From Flavobacterium sp. (GTDB taxonomy: Bacteria; Bacteroidota; Bacteroidia; Flavobacteriales; Flavobacteriaceae), in assembly GCF_013823965.1 (NCBI RefSeq), contig NZ_PNNA01000035.1, positions 1 through 41,126 of the forward strand: 41,126 bases of DNA. The letters are read 5' to 3'. The notes beneath the pieces are model-generated. The model ran no database searches. It was given only the letters and a program-made list of their open reading frames with translations, and was not told where the DNA came from. Both the position numbers and the translations under genes were made by a program. The stretch's first letter is position 1. Each line of letters opens with the position of its first letter. This document shows, in pieces, positions 1-8,798 of the stretch.

Positions 1-76
1 CTTTAATAAAAACTTATGTGGAATTATGACAATAATAGCTTTTGATGACGATTATAAAAATGTTTCCCAAAAACAC

Positions 77-111
77 AAAAGAGAGTAATACATAAAATAT
101 CACCCTCTTTT
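77..111. terminator. weak hairpin downstream of the GH109 gene
   Basis: Seven-base arms AAAAGAG (77-83) and CTCTTTT (105-111) can pair, and the stem can continue for two more pairs across one mismatch. It lies just past the 3' end of the minus-strand GH109 gene and has T-rich flanks on both strands, so it could end transcription from either side. The stem is short and AT-rich, so this is only a candidate. Bases 1-76 hold nothing I can recognise. Confidence 0.35.
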
Positions 112-133
112 TTGCAAAATTGCGTTACAAATT

Positions 134-1513
134 TTATTTAGAAAATTCTAATCCTTTAAGTTTGTTCCAGCCTCCACGAGTGAAATCTGGTATTTCAACT
201 GGTGCAGAATTATTTTCTAGGGATTTTTCTGTCAATGGTGCAAGACAAGACCATTCAGCCAAATCATATACGTCCATATCAAGAGGAAGTCCGTTTTGAA
301 GACAATGAATCAAACGGTAATCCATTACAAAATCCATACCGCCATGACCACCAACTTTCTTGGCTTTTTCTTCAATTCCAGCTACCATTGGGTGTTTGTA
401 TTTTTCCATCAAAGCCTTTTTAACATCTGCAGGAACATAACTATGTGCCGTTAAGTTTTCATGATTTGGAGCAATATCCGCCCCAATATCTTTTGAATCC
501 AGTGCATATCCTTCTATAGGATATTTATTTGCAAATCCTTTTGTTCCTGTAAGTTGATACATGCGACTGTACGGACGTGGATTTGCTACATCATGTTGAA
601 TTTGAATTGTTTTACCATTTTCGGTACGAATCATGGTCATGGTGTGATCCCCGTTTTTAAAGTCTTTCATATCTTTTCCTGTTTTCTCTTTAATGAAAGC
701 AGGAATACCAACTACTTTAGTATCCATGGAAACCAAATAATTCATCTTGTCACCACGGTGAATATTCAATGCTTGACAAGCAGGCCCCATACCATGGGTT
801 GCGTAAATATCACCACGATGTTTGGCGTTATAATCTAGGCGCCAGTTATTCCAATAATCTGCCCAATATGGTTCAAGATTATGAATATATGCCCCTTCAG
901 CATGAAGAATTTCTCCAAACAATCCTTGTTGCGCCATATTCAATGTAGTAAGTTCAAAGAAATCATACACACAATTCTCCAATTGCATACAGTGTTTACG
1001 CGTTTTCTCGGAAGTGTTGATTAAATCCCAAATCTCATCCATTGTCATGGCACCCGGTACTTCAATTGCCACGTGTTTACCGTCTTTCATAGCTTGCACG
1101 CCAATTTGAGCATGGTGTTTCCAGTCTGTTGCCACATAAATTAAATCTACGTTAGGAAGCGCAGTAACTTTTCGCCAAGCATTTTCGTCACCAAAAAATT
1201 CTTTGGCTTTAGGAAATCCTGCTTTCACAAGTATTTCATTTGCTGATTTAGTTCTGTCTTCCATCATATCGCAAAGAGCAACAATTTCGACCCCTGGAAT
1301 ATGTGTCATACGCTCAACAGCACCAGGACCACGCATTCCCAACCCAATAAAAGCAACACGAACCGTTGGCAATGGAGCAGTTGCCAAACGCAAAACATCC
1401 GTTTGTCGTTTAGCTCGTTTTGGAGCTTTAGTTTTGATCATTTGTGCGGATGAATTAGCCCATCCCAGAAAAAGACAGGAAAGTACAAGTAATTTAAAAA
1501 TACTAGTTTTCAT
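134..1513 (-). CDS. GH109-type alpha-N-acetylgalactosaminidase (Gfo/Idh/MocA fold)
   Basis: Predicted secreted or periplasmic glycosidase of family GH109, which removes terminal alpha-linked GalNAc using a tightly bound NAD+ in an oxidation-elimination-reduction cycle. A lipid-free signal peptide covers about residues 1-24 (ends SSAQ). The Rossmann motif GLGMRG is at residues 57-62, followed by the Gfo/Idh/MocA pattern EVPGAM near residue 150. The family's HGMGP segment and a C-terminal GGWNK are present. The length of 459 aa is normal for GH109. Start is ATG. It lies 124 bases downstream of the DUF3472 gene on the same strand and is probably transcribed with it from the operator-bearing promoter at 3119-3180. 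Next to a GH101 gene the natural substrate is likely the alpha-GalNAc of O-glycans (inference). Some relatives have other sugar specificities, so substrate is less certain than family. Confidence 0.88.
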   Translation of the reverse strand: MKTSIFKLLVLSCLFLGWANSSAQMIKTKAPKRAKRQTDVLRLATAPLPTVRVAFIGLGMRGPGAVERMTHIPGVEIVALCDMMEDRTKSANEILVKAGFPKAKEFFGDENAWRKVTALPNVDLIYVATDWKHHAQIGVQAMKDGKHVAIEVPGAMTMDEIWDLINTSEKTRKHCMQLENCVYDFFELTTLNMAQQGLFGEILHAEGAYIHNLEPYWADYWNNWRLDYNAKHRGDIYATHGMGPACQALNIHRGDKMNYLVSMDTKVVGIPAFIKEKTGKDMKDFKNGDHTMTMIRTENGKTIQIQHDVANPRPYSRMYQLTGTKGFANKYPIEGYALDSKDIGADIAPNHENLTAHSYVPADVKKALMEKYKHPMVAGIEEKAKKVGGHGGMDFVMDYRLIHCLQNGLPLDMDVYDLAEWSCLAPLTEKSLENNSAPVEIPDFTRGGWNKLKGLEFSK

Positions 1514-1637
1514 AATTGAATTAAATAATTGAGTTAAAAAAATGTTTGATAGTCTCTCTAGCTATCTTTATATTATTTTCTTTGCATGAAGACGTAAACT
1601 TTTAACTAGAAAAGTTAGTGGCTCATATAAATCCTTT

Positions 1638-2936
1638 CTATGGCAATTTATTAAAATCGATGTCCGGTTTATGCTGACCTAACGGTCTTGTAAAAACACT
1701 TTGGGTCTTGGTGTAATCATTAAAAAAACCACCGTTTTTTAAATAAAAAAAATCTTTGTCCATGCCACCTGAATAGTCCATTCTATATCCTTTGTTCCCC
1801 GTGTTGTCAATTGTAAATCTTGCTGAATCTATTTCGAACCAATTTCCTTTGTCATCACAATACCATTGATTATTGAAAAGTACCTTGCGGGATGTGTCTC
1901 CTTGCTCCGGAATAAAATTCTCCAAGAAAGAATGAAATCTTTTTAAATAAGTATTGGTTTGCGGACGATTAAAACTGGCCATTAGCAACCATTTTCCTAA
2001 TTCTGGGGCAAAAAAGTAAGCGGTGTAAGTTGTTGTATTATCGTTTTGAGGAGCTCCGCGAAGTAAAAATTTATACGTGTTCCCTGCTTTCCAATTGTAT
2101 CTCAAATAACTTTGACCTCCGGAACCTTCATTTCCAAATTCTCCTGTTTTGACGTCCGTACCTTTTTTAAGCATTTTGATTTTATAGGATTCCGGAATGC
2201 TTTTCGGATCATCAGTTTCAAAAGGACTCCAAACTGAAAATAATACTCTACGCTCTTTTTCAGAATTTACTTGTATACCGAAATACCCTTCTCCAAAACC
2301 GTTTGCCATATAATAAGAACCGATAATATCTTGACCCACTGGCACCGTAATCTCATTATAATACCATTCTGCATTTATTTTTTCCGGCACCTGATAATTC
2401 AAATGCACCGAAGGACCTCGCCTACCCCAATAAAAAAAATTCCCTTCATTGTTCGGTACAAATGCTGTTTTTAATTGAATTGCCGATCCATCAATAGTTA
2501 AATTCGAAATAGAAGGAAAATTGTTTTTTGTTTTGCTAATTCCCTTAATAGTTAAAGCAACATAACCAATATCGTTAATTTTCCATTCTCCAATTAAATT
2601 TGGATGTTTTTTTGATTCATCAAATTTAATTTTTTTGGATTTATTCTTAATGCCAAATTCTAAAACTGATTTTCCATCTATTGAAAGAGGTTCATCTAAT
2701 GAAATTCTTACCACTCCTGGTTTCGAAATCCTAAAGTAAACTGTAAAATATTCCTCAGGATTGGTCCAATTGGATATTCCTTCATTTGTAATGGTTTGGT
2801 CACCATCCAGATGAAATGAGCTATAAGCATTCCCTGCTAAAGGTAAAGAAAACTCAGTAGACAAGTTTTGTCCAAACACATTGAAGCCAAGAAAAACCTG
2901 CGTAAAAAAAGGAAGCATTTTTTTTAAAAATTTCAT
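1638..2936 (-). CDS. secreted DUF3472 / DUF5077 protein
   Basis: Secreted protein of about 432 aa with an N-terminal signal peptide (KFLKKMLPFFTQVFLGFNVFGQ). Residues about 25-150 look like the DUF5077 beta-sandwich found before DUF3472; the rest matches DUF3472, with the conserved run around WGRRGPSVHLNY and the segment YMANGFGEGYFGIQVNS. No enzymatic function is firmly established for this pair, which recurs in Bacteroidota polysaccharide loci. I chose ATG at 2936; an in-frame TTG at 2954 would add six residues ahead of the signal peptide and looks less natural. It is divergent from the GH101 gene and first in a likely two-gene unit with GH109, so a role in binding or cleaving GalNAc-containing glycans is a reasonable guess, not shown by the sequence. 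Confidence 0.8.
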   Translation of the reverse strand: MKFLKKMLPFFTQVFLGFNVFGQNLSTEFSLPLAGNAYSSFHLDGDQTITNEGISNWTNPEEYFTVYFRISKPGVVRISLDEPLSIDGKSVLEFGIKNKSKKIKFDESKKHPNLIGEWKINDIGYVALTIKGISKTKNNFPSISNLTIDGSAIQLKTAFVPNNEGNFFYWGRRGPSVHLNYQVPEKINAEWYYNEITVPVGQDIIGSYYMANGFGEGYFGIQVNSEKERRVLFSVWSPFETDDPKSIPESYKIKMLKKGTDVKTGEFGNEGSGGQSYLRYNWKAGNTYKFLLRGAPQNDNTTTYTAYFFAPELGKWLLMASFNRPQTNTYLKRFHSFLENFIPEQGDTSRKVLFNNQWYCDDKGNWFEIDSARFTIDNTGNKGYRMDYSGGMDKDFFYLKNGGFFNDYTKTQSVFTRPLGQHKPDIDFNKLP

Positions 2937-3118
2937 GCTATTGAAATAATACAAGTTAGGATTTCTATTTACGTTGGTTTCCTTTAATGATTAGACTCCA
3001 TTCCGTTTGACGGTTTCTAAAACCAATCTGTTTATTTTATCTTCTAAAACAAAGTCAGTTTAAAACTTTTTTTTAGTCCAAATGCTGTTTAAAAACAATC
3101 GAAAATTTTATAAAAAAA

Positions 3119-3180
3119 CGAAACTAAATATTTACTTTTAATAAAACAAGAAAAAACAAGAAAAAATGTGCTCGAACACA
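3119..3180 (-). promoter_or_regulatory. operator plus promoter for the DUF3472-GH109 unit
   Basis: On the minus strand the 14-base near-palindrome TGTGTTCGAGCACA (3180-3167) is followed by TTG (3149-3147), 20 bases, and TAGTTTCG (3126-3119). This matches the Bacteroidota -33/-7 layout. The operator centre lies about 24.5 bases upstream of the TTG, as at the other three promoters with this motif. The DUF3472 start is 183 bases downstream. The operator has the central CG and TG...CA ends typical of LacI-family sites. Confidence 0.72.
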
Positions 3181-3423
3181 TAATTTAACGTCATTGTGTT
3201 TAAAAAATACCTAGTCTGTTTATTTTTGAACAAAAACATTGATATTTGGTAAAAAATTACAAAAAATGTCGCATAACTTGAACTGTAATTTTTGATTGCT
3301 TAATCAATGTATGCCTTCAAACTAATTTGTAATTATATTAAGAAAATGTTTTGGTATTTCAAACAATCCTTTATTAGATTGTAGTTTTTTTTTATGGATT
3401 TTATTTACTTTTTTCTCCTTATA

Positions 3424-3504
3424 TGTCTAGAACACAAAAAGAGCGTGCTCGAACACAATTAATTAATATTTGCTTGTTTTATTAAAACTAATACTCTAGT
3501 TTCG
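3424..3504 (+). promoter_or_regulatory. operator pair plus promoter for the GH101 gene
   Basis: Plus-strand operator CGTGCTCGAACACA at 3444-3457, then TTG (3474-3476), exactly 20 bases, then TAGTTTCG (3497-3504). A decayed copy TGTCTAGAACACA sits at 3424-3436, about two helical turns upstream. The same operator-to-TTG distance (about 24 bases) is seen at the three other promoters. GH101 starts at 3624, leaving a leader of roughly 110 bases. The rest of the 687-base gap between the divergent genes (2937-3623) is AT-rich with nothing else recognisable. Confidence 0.72.
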
Positions 3505-3623
3505 CATTCTTGAAACTAGAAAAAATAATTTATTTCACAAGCCAAAAACAACATAAACCACACTATTACAATACATTAATAAATAAAAACATAAATAAAA
3601 ATTAACACCTCAACAATAACAAA

Positions 3624-6617
3624 ATGAAATCATTCTGCCTTAGTTCGCTTTTCTTGCTCGTTTTTCATTTTCTACTTATTCAAGATTGTGAGGCAAAAAA
3701 CAACCGTTTTTCTATTGATAAAGAAGGCATTCAGACTATAGAATCAAAAACGCTGAGAATATCCCTGGACTCAACGTTTCCAAGAATAACCCAATACAAC
3801 TGGATTGCAAACGGCGCTATTTTTTATGGACAAGAAGACCAATTATCACAGGTCATGATTAACGATAAACTTTATACCCCAAAAACTTCTTTTTCATTAT
3901 TAAAAAATGAGGCAAACTATATATTAAACTTCCCAGAAATCAGCGCAACAGTAAAAATTCAAATAAAAGTAGTTGCCAATATTGTCGAATTTAACGTGAC
4001 CCAAATCGCAGAAAAGGGAAATTTCAAAATAAGTACTTTCGAGATACCCAACCACAGTTTACTTTCGGTAAGAAGCACTCAAAAAGGAGCCTCTTTCGCC
4101 GGGGCAAAAATGTATACAGCCATTAAGGGAACTGGCGATGTATTTGTGCCGCTAACAACTACCATCGCCAAAGACAGCATTCCGAAAGGCTATCTTTATG
4201 GCATCGTGAATAACGATCAACTGGCTGCAAGTATATGGAGCAACTCGACTGGAGAAAAATCGGATGAGGATCGCGTTTTGAAACAAACCGTTAAAAAAGA
4301 GAACTATTCCAGAACCGGAATTTGGAGTGGCTCTTGGATTTATCGTGCCAAAGAAATGAAATCCACCGATCCCCTTCCTGTTGCAAAGATTGTCATCACC
4401 GATGACGCCAACAACGACAAAAAAATAGATTGGCAAGATGGCGCCATAGCCTATAGAAAGATTATGAACAATCCTATTGGCAGCGAAAAAATACCTAATT
4501 TGGTGGTACAACGCATACCGATGAACTTTGCCAGTCAAGCCACCAATCCTTTTACAAAAACATTGGACGAAACCAAAAGGATATTTCTAAATACAGATGG
4601 CTTGGGCCAATATGTTATCCTAAAAGGATACGGATCCGAAGGACATGATTCCAAACACCCCGATTATGGAGACATTGGAAAAAGGCAAGGTGGTGCCAAA
4701 GATATGGAAATACTTTGCAAACAAGCACTTAAATACAATGCGTTTATGGGCGTACACATCAATGGAACAGAATCCTATCCTGAAGCCACAGCCTTTGACG
4801 ATTCATTGGTTGACAAAACAAAAAAAGGCTGGGATTGGCTTGATCCCTCCTACTACATCAACAAGCGTTATGATGCCAGTACCAACAACAGGATAATGAG
4901 ACTTAAATCACTAAAGGATCAGGTACCTTCACTTGGTTTTATTTATTGTGATGTTTGGTATGCCAAAGGGAGCTGGGACAGTAAAAAACTAGGCCGCGAA
5001 ATCCATTCATTAGGCTTAACCCTGACTACTGAATTCCCGAACGACCATGAATACGATGCCATTTGGAACCATTGGGCAGTTGATTATGATTATGGTGGAA
5101 AAGACATCAAAGGATTTAACAGCCAAATTGTTCGATTCATTCGCAATCATCAAAAAGACACTTGGATTGCAAGACATCCTTTACTTGGCGGAACCGAAAT
5201 GAAAGATTTTGAAGGTTGGCAAGGAAGAAATAATTTCGATGATTGTATCTCAATGACTTTTGGCACTGATCTTCCAACAAAATACCTACAACATTTTCCT
5301 ATTCTAACTTGGGAGGAAAATGCTATTTCCTCAGAGGAAAATGTAGCCGTAAAAATAGTTTCAGACAAAAGAATTATAACCAAAGAGGGGCGAATCGTAT
5401 TAAACGGCGATACCTATCTTTTGCCTTGGAGTCCCCATGCCGAAGAAAAGCTATATCACTGGAATGCAGCGGGAGGAACAACTACTTGGGATTTGCCCCA
5501 AAGCTGGAAAAATCTAAAAACGGTTGCTTTTTATAAACTAACAGATCAAGGAAGGGAATTTGTAAAACTAGTAGAAATCAAAAATGGTCAAGTTATCCTT
5601 AGTGCTGAACCAAACATACCCTATGTTGTTTCCAAAACCAAAAGCATTCCTAATTCTGCCGTTACTTGGGGAGAAGGAACTTTTATAAAAGATCCAGGAT
5701 TTAATAGCGGAAATTTAAAAAACTGGACTGTTGAAGGTTCTGGAGCATCTGTAACGAGAAATAAAATTGGACAATATGAATTGGAAATAAACGGTACTGC
5801 ATCAGTAACAATAAGCCAAACACTTTCCGGATTAACGGCAGGAACTTATTACGCATCTGTGTATGTGGCCACTAAGGACAACCGAAGAGCTTATTTGGGA
5901 GTAAAAGAGTATGGCGGACAAGAAGTAAGCAATTACACCAACAGTTCATTATGGAAAAATTACATCTCAGCCGATTCAAAACACGACACCAATCTTCAAC
6001 GTATGTATATTTACTTCAAAATACCAGAAGGTCAAACTTCCGCAAAACTATTTTTACACGCTGATGCAGGTACTGAAACAATTGTATTTGATGATATCCG
6101 CGTGGTGGCGATGAAACAGGAATCAAAACCAGGAAATATCTTTTTCAAGGAAAATTTCGAAAATATACCTGATGGTTTGTATCCTTTTATCAAAGGAGTT
6201 GCTGGAGGAGTTAACGACCCAAGAACGCATTTGTCTGAACTGCATGCTCCATATACACAAAAAGGCTGGAACGGAAAACCTATTGATGATGTAATAAACG
6301 GGAATTGGTCACTAAAAGCACATAGCGAAGAGCAAGGTCTTTTATTGCAAACCATCCCTCAAACTATTCGATTTAAAGCCGGAAAAACATATACTGTAAC
6401 CTTTAGCTACCAAACTTCAGCAGCGGATTATGCGCTAATAGTAGGTGACGGCACCACCACAAAAATATCAATTGCCCTAAATACCGCAACTACTACTACA
6501 ACAGCAACTTTCACTTTCTTGGGTTCCGAAAATGGTAATTCTTGGTTTGGAATCGAAAAGCTTAATGGGAAAACATCCGATTTTGTTTTGGATGATTTGG
6601 TAATAACGGAGAATTAA
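3624..6617 (+). CDS. GH101 endo-alpha-N-acetylgalactosaminidase
   Basis: Predicted to release the core-1 disaccharide Gal-beta-1,3-GalNAc from Ser/Thr of mucin-type glycoproteins. A signal peptide covers about residues 1-24. Residues about 25-290 form a mutarotase-like beta-sandwich. A TIM-barrel (about 290-580) carries the GH101 signature GYGSEGHDSKHPDY, the DVW motif with the likely nucleophile Asp443, and the likely acid/base Glu470 in TTEFPND. The barrel is followed by a beta-sandwich domain and two C-terminal galactose-binding-like modules (about 685-830 and 835-997). Characterised GH101 enzymes are mostly much larger Gram-positive cell-wall proteins; this is a compact 997-aa form without a sorting or type 9 secretion tail that I can see. 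Start is ATG, 120 bases after the operator-linked promoter. The family call is firm; catalytic residues are assigned by motif position, not alignment. Confidence 0.9.
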   Translation: MKSFCLSSLFLLVFHFLLIQDCEAKNNRFSIDKEGIQTIESKTLRISLDSTFPRITQYNWIANGAIFYGQEDQLSQVMINDKLYTPKTSFSLLKNEANYILNFPEISATVKIQIKVVANIVEFNVTQIAEKGNFKISTFEIPNHSLLSVRSTQKGASFAGAKMYTAIKGTGDVFVPLTTTIAKDSIPKGYLYGIVNNDQLAASIWSNSTGEKSDEDRVLKQTVKKENYSRTGIWSGSWIYRAKEMKSTDPLPVAKIVITDDANNDKKIDWQDGAIAYRKIMNNPIGSEKIPNLVVQRIPMNFASQATNPFTKTLDETKRIFLNTDGLGQYVILKGYGSEGHDSKHPDYGDIGKRQGGAKDMEILCKQALKYNAFMGVHINGTESYPEATAFDDSLVDKTKKGWDWLDPSYYINKRYDASTNNRIMRLKSLKDQVPSLGFIYCDVWYAKGSWDSKKLGREIHSLGLTLTTEFPNDHEYDAIWNHWAVDYDYGGKDIKGFNSQIVRFIRNHQKDTWIARHPLLGGTEMKDFEGWQGRNNFDDCISMTFGTDLPTKYLQHFPILTWEENAISSEENVAVKIVSDKRIITKEGRIVLNGDTYLLPWSPHAEEKLYHWNAAGGTTTWDLPQSWKNLKTVAFYKLTDQGREFVKLVEIKNGQVILSAEPNIPYVVSKTKSIPNSAVTWGEGTFIKDPGFNSGNLKNWTVEGSGASVTRNKIGQYELEINGTASVTISQTLSGLTAGTYYASVYVATKDNRRAYLGVKEYGGQEVSNYTNSSLWKNYISADSKHDTNLQRMYIYFKIPEGQTSAKLFLHADAGTETIVFDDIRVVAMKQESKPGNIFFKENFENIPDGLYPFIKGVAGGVNDPRTHLSELHAPYTQKGWNGKPIDDVINGNWSLKAHSEEQGLLLQTIPQTIRFKAGKTYTVTFSYQTSAADYALIVGDGTTTKISIALNTATTTTTATFTFLGSENGNSWFGIEKLNGKTSDFVLDDLVITEN

Positions 6618-6768
6618 TAAGGAACATAAAAATAGAAATAGCTGCTTTTTTGATTAAAATCATTGAAAAGAAACCAAAAAGCATTATTTTCTATTGTCAG
6701 GATTTTTAATCTGGTCCTGTATGACAGCCCTAAATAAACGTTCAAATAAAAAGCAAATACGGAACAAA

Positions 6769-7419
6769 ATGAATCTAGAGCCAAAAGAATACGAAGTGAA
6801 ATTAATCGAAAAAAAACAACTGTTGATCTCCGGAAAAGGAGATGATTCTTTATGGCATACTGCCAAAGTTTTGACCGATTTTTGTTCTCCTTGGAATGAA
6901 GAAAAACAATCCGAAATTATATTTAAAGCACTTTGGGATCGAGAAAATTTCTTTTTTAACTTCACGGTTTTAGATACTGCAATTCATCTTGAAAAAACAG
7001 ACACAAGTGTTGGGAGCATTGGAAATTCCGATAGAGTCGAACTCTTTTTCAGACCTGATGATTCACTGAATCCATATTATTGTTTAGAAATAGATACAGC
7101 GGCTCGAATAATGGATTTTATAGCCTATCCCGGCAAAAAATTTGACTTCAATTGGAATTGGCCAAAGGACGCCATAGATGTCAAATCATCCGTGAATGTG
7201 GATTCTTTTACGGTAGAAGGCGCCATTAGCATCGCATCTTTAAAACGGTTGAATTTAATTAAAAACAATAAAATTGAAACGGGTGTTTTTAGGGCAAAGT
7301 ACAACCAGAAAGATTATTTTGGGTTTGAGCCAACTTGGATAACGTGGGTAAACCCAAATACCGAAACACCCAATTTTCACGTCGCTTCTTCCTTCGGGAA
7401 CTTTGTTTTACAAGAATAA
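6769..7419 (+). CDS. CBM9-like carbohydrate-binding protein
   Basis: About 216 aa made up of one family-9-like carbohydrate-binding (DOMON-type) beta-sandwich. Recognisable parts are an ALWDRENFFFNFTVLD strand pair, NSDRVELFFRP and a C-terminal FEPTWITWVNP segment. No signal peptide or other domain is visible from the ATG at 6769. Earlier in-frame starts exist (ATG 6721, TTG 6694) but add only a basic, non-signal stretch. It lies about 150 bases after GH101 on the same strand and ends 7 bases before the convergent LacI gene. In Bacteroidota such free-standing CBM9-like proteins occur in glycan loci, but their role is not known. A missed upstream signal sequence or lipoprotein signal would change its location. 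Confidence 0.72.
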   Translation: MNLEPKEYEVKLIEKKQLLISGKGDDSLWHTAKVLTDFCSPWNEEKQSEIIFKALWDRENFFFNFTVLDTAIHLEKTDTSVGSIGNSDRVELFFRPDDSLNPYYCLEIDTAARIMDFIAYPGKKFDFNWNWPKDAIDVKSSVNVDSFTVEGAISIASLKRLNLIKNNKIETGVFRAKYNQKDYFGFEPTWITWVNPNTETPNFHVASSFGNFVLQE

Positions 7420-7426
7420 AGGAATC

Positions 7427-8467
7427 CTATTCAATGTAATAGACTGCATTTTCCGAATTGGCAATATCGATAGGCAAAAGAATTTTTTCTGGAATTTCCT
7501 TTTGAAAAAGAAAATATTCCACTAAAGAAGTTACCCCAAGATAGGCTTGTCTTTTCTGATTTTGATGGATAATAAAATCGATTATTCCGTCCTGAAGATA
7601 CGTAACATTATCGTCAATCAAATCATATCCGACAACGCTGATTTTTTTTTCTTTGGCCTCGCTGATTATTTTTGCTACCTGATACGCTTTTGAAGTGGTG
7701 ACAAAGATTCCTGATAAATTTGTGTTTTCATCCAAAAAAGTATTGAAATTAAGTTCAACATTTGGATTCTTTAATTTTAACGTGGTGATATTGTGGGATG
7801 AGTTTTCTTTTTCTTCAAAATAAGTTCTAAAACCTCTTTCCTTTTCCTGCATGTGAACTGCATTCTTGTAGCTTTCATCAATGTGAATAATTGCAATTTG
7901 ACCTGCTTCTGCAATCGAATCCAACAGTTTTGCTGCCACTCGCCCGCTTCTGAATAAATCCTGGCCTACAAAGCTTTTTACTAAACTGGATTCGACCTGG
8001 TTATTGTATGTGTTGACTATAATATTCTTGGAATCGAATTTTTGGATGGCCTCCAGTGTTTCTTTATGGAATAAGGGCGCCAACAAAACTGCGTCAGGAG
8101 CTAATTCCATAACTGTTTCGCTTGCTTTCAAAAAGGACTTCTTTTTTTCTGGGTTAAAATAAAAAATTCCAATGCTTAAATTATAAGCCTTAAATTCTTT
8201 TATGGCATCCTCAATCCCGCTGATACAGGCAAGCCAATAAGGATCAATATTTGGATCCGGAAGCAGTATACTGATTCGGTAGATTTTATTGTTCTTTAAA
8301 TTTCTGGCAATAAGATTAGGTTCGTAGTCTATTACTTTTAAAACCTCGTTTACTTTTTCAAAAGCCGCTGGAGACACTTTTCCTCTTTTATGCAAGACTC
8401 TGTCTACGGTTCCCTTAGAAACTCCGGCTAATTTAGCAATATCTTTAATTGTATGTTTTTTATCCAT
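7427..8467 (-). CDS. LacI-family transcriptional regulator
   Basis: About 346 aa. Residues about 5-50 are a LacI helix-turn-helix (TIKDIAKLAGVSKGTVDRVL) with the hinge region after it. Residues about 62-346 are a periplasmic-binding-protein-like sensor domain (ISILLPDPNIDPYW...) of the ribose-binding type. ATG at 8467 is preferred over the TTG at 8476. The gene sits between the GH101 unit and the sugar-kinase operon. Central-CG palindromes of the type LacI proteins bind (TGTGyTCGArCACA) lie in front of four transcription units in this window, one of them 165-200 bases upstream of this gene. It is therefore the best candidate for the regulon's controller. The effector is unknown; Gal, GalNAc or a derivative fits the context. 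Confidence 0.9.
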   Translation of the reverse strand: MDKKHTIKDIAKLAGVSKGTVDRVLHKRGKVSPAAFEKVNEVLKVIDYEPNLIARNLKNNKIYRISILLPDPNIDPYWLACISGIEDAIKEFKAYNLSIGIFYFNPEKKKSFLKASETVMELAPDAVLLAPLFHKETLEAIQKFDSKNIIVNTYNNQVESSLVKSFVGQDLFRSGRVAAKLLDSIAEAGQIAIIHIDESYKNAVHMQEKERGFRTYFEEKENSSHNITTLKLKNPNVELNFNTFLDENTNLSGIFVTTSKAYQVAKIISEAKEKKISVVGYDLIDDNVTYLQDGIIDFIIHQNQKRQAYLGVTSLVEYFLFQKEIPEKILLPIDIANSENAVYYIE

Positions 8468-8630
8468 AATAGGCAAATATATAAAAACTTTGGTTTATTT
8501 TTTTATTTGCAAGATTACAAACGAAATGTGAATTAATGGATAAAAAAATGTGTTGTTGAATGCCGCATTTGAATTCCCACATTCCACTAAAAATTAATTT
8601 TCATAAAACTACAAATCTTATATTAGAAAT

Positions 8631-8713
8631 TGTGCTCGACAACACAAAAATTGTGTGTTCGAGCACAATTTTTTGTTTTTCCTTGGCTAATTATAATTTT
8701 ATCGATAACTTCG
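8631..8713 (+). promoter_or_regulatory. double operator plus promoter for the sugar-kinase operon
   Basis: A strong operator TGTGTTCGAGCACA (8654-8667) is followed by TTG (8683-8685), 20 bases, and TAACTTCG (8706-8713). A second copy with two extra bases between its half-sites, TGTGCTCGACAACACA, lies at 8631-8646. The outer half-sites also make a 13-base perfect inverted repeat (8627-8639 with 8659-8671). The kinase gene starts at 8799. The site may also control the divergent LacI gene. Nothing else is recognised in 8468-8798. Confidence 0.72.
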
Positions 8714-8798
8714 CAATGTTAAAACTAAAAAAAATAACTCATTAAAAATTAAAAAATAATTTAATAGCAACATTTTCAGCGTTTTAATATTACAAAAA

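Noticed and set aside
3167..3180. TGTG-N6-CACA sites as CRP-type boxes
   Set aside because: CRP half-sites are TGTGA/TCACA with six bases between them (eight between TGTG and CACA); these have six and a central CG, fitting LacI-family operators better.
8627..8671. The inverted repeat read as an intrinsic terminator
   Set aside because: It is upstream of a promoter and no gene ends before it on the plus strand; the repeat is explained by operator half-sites.
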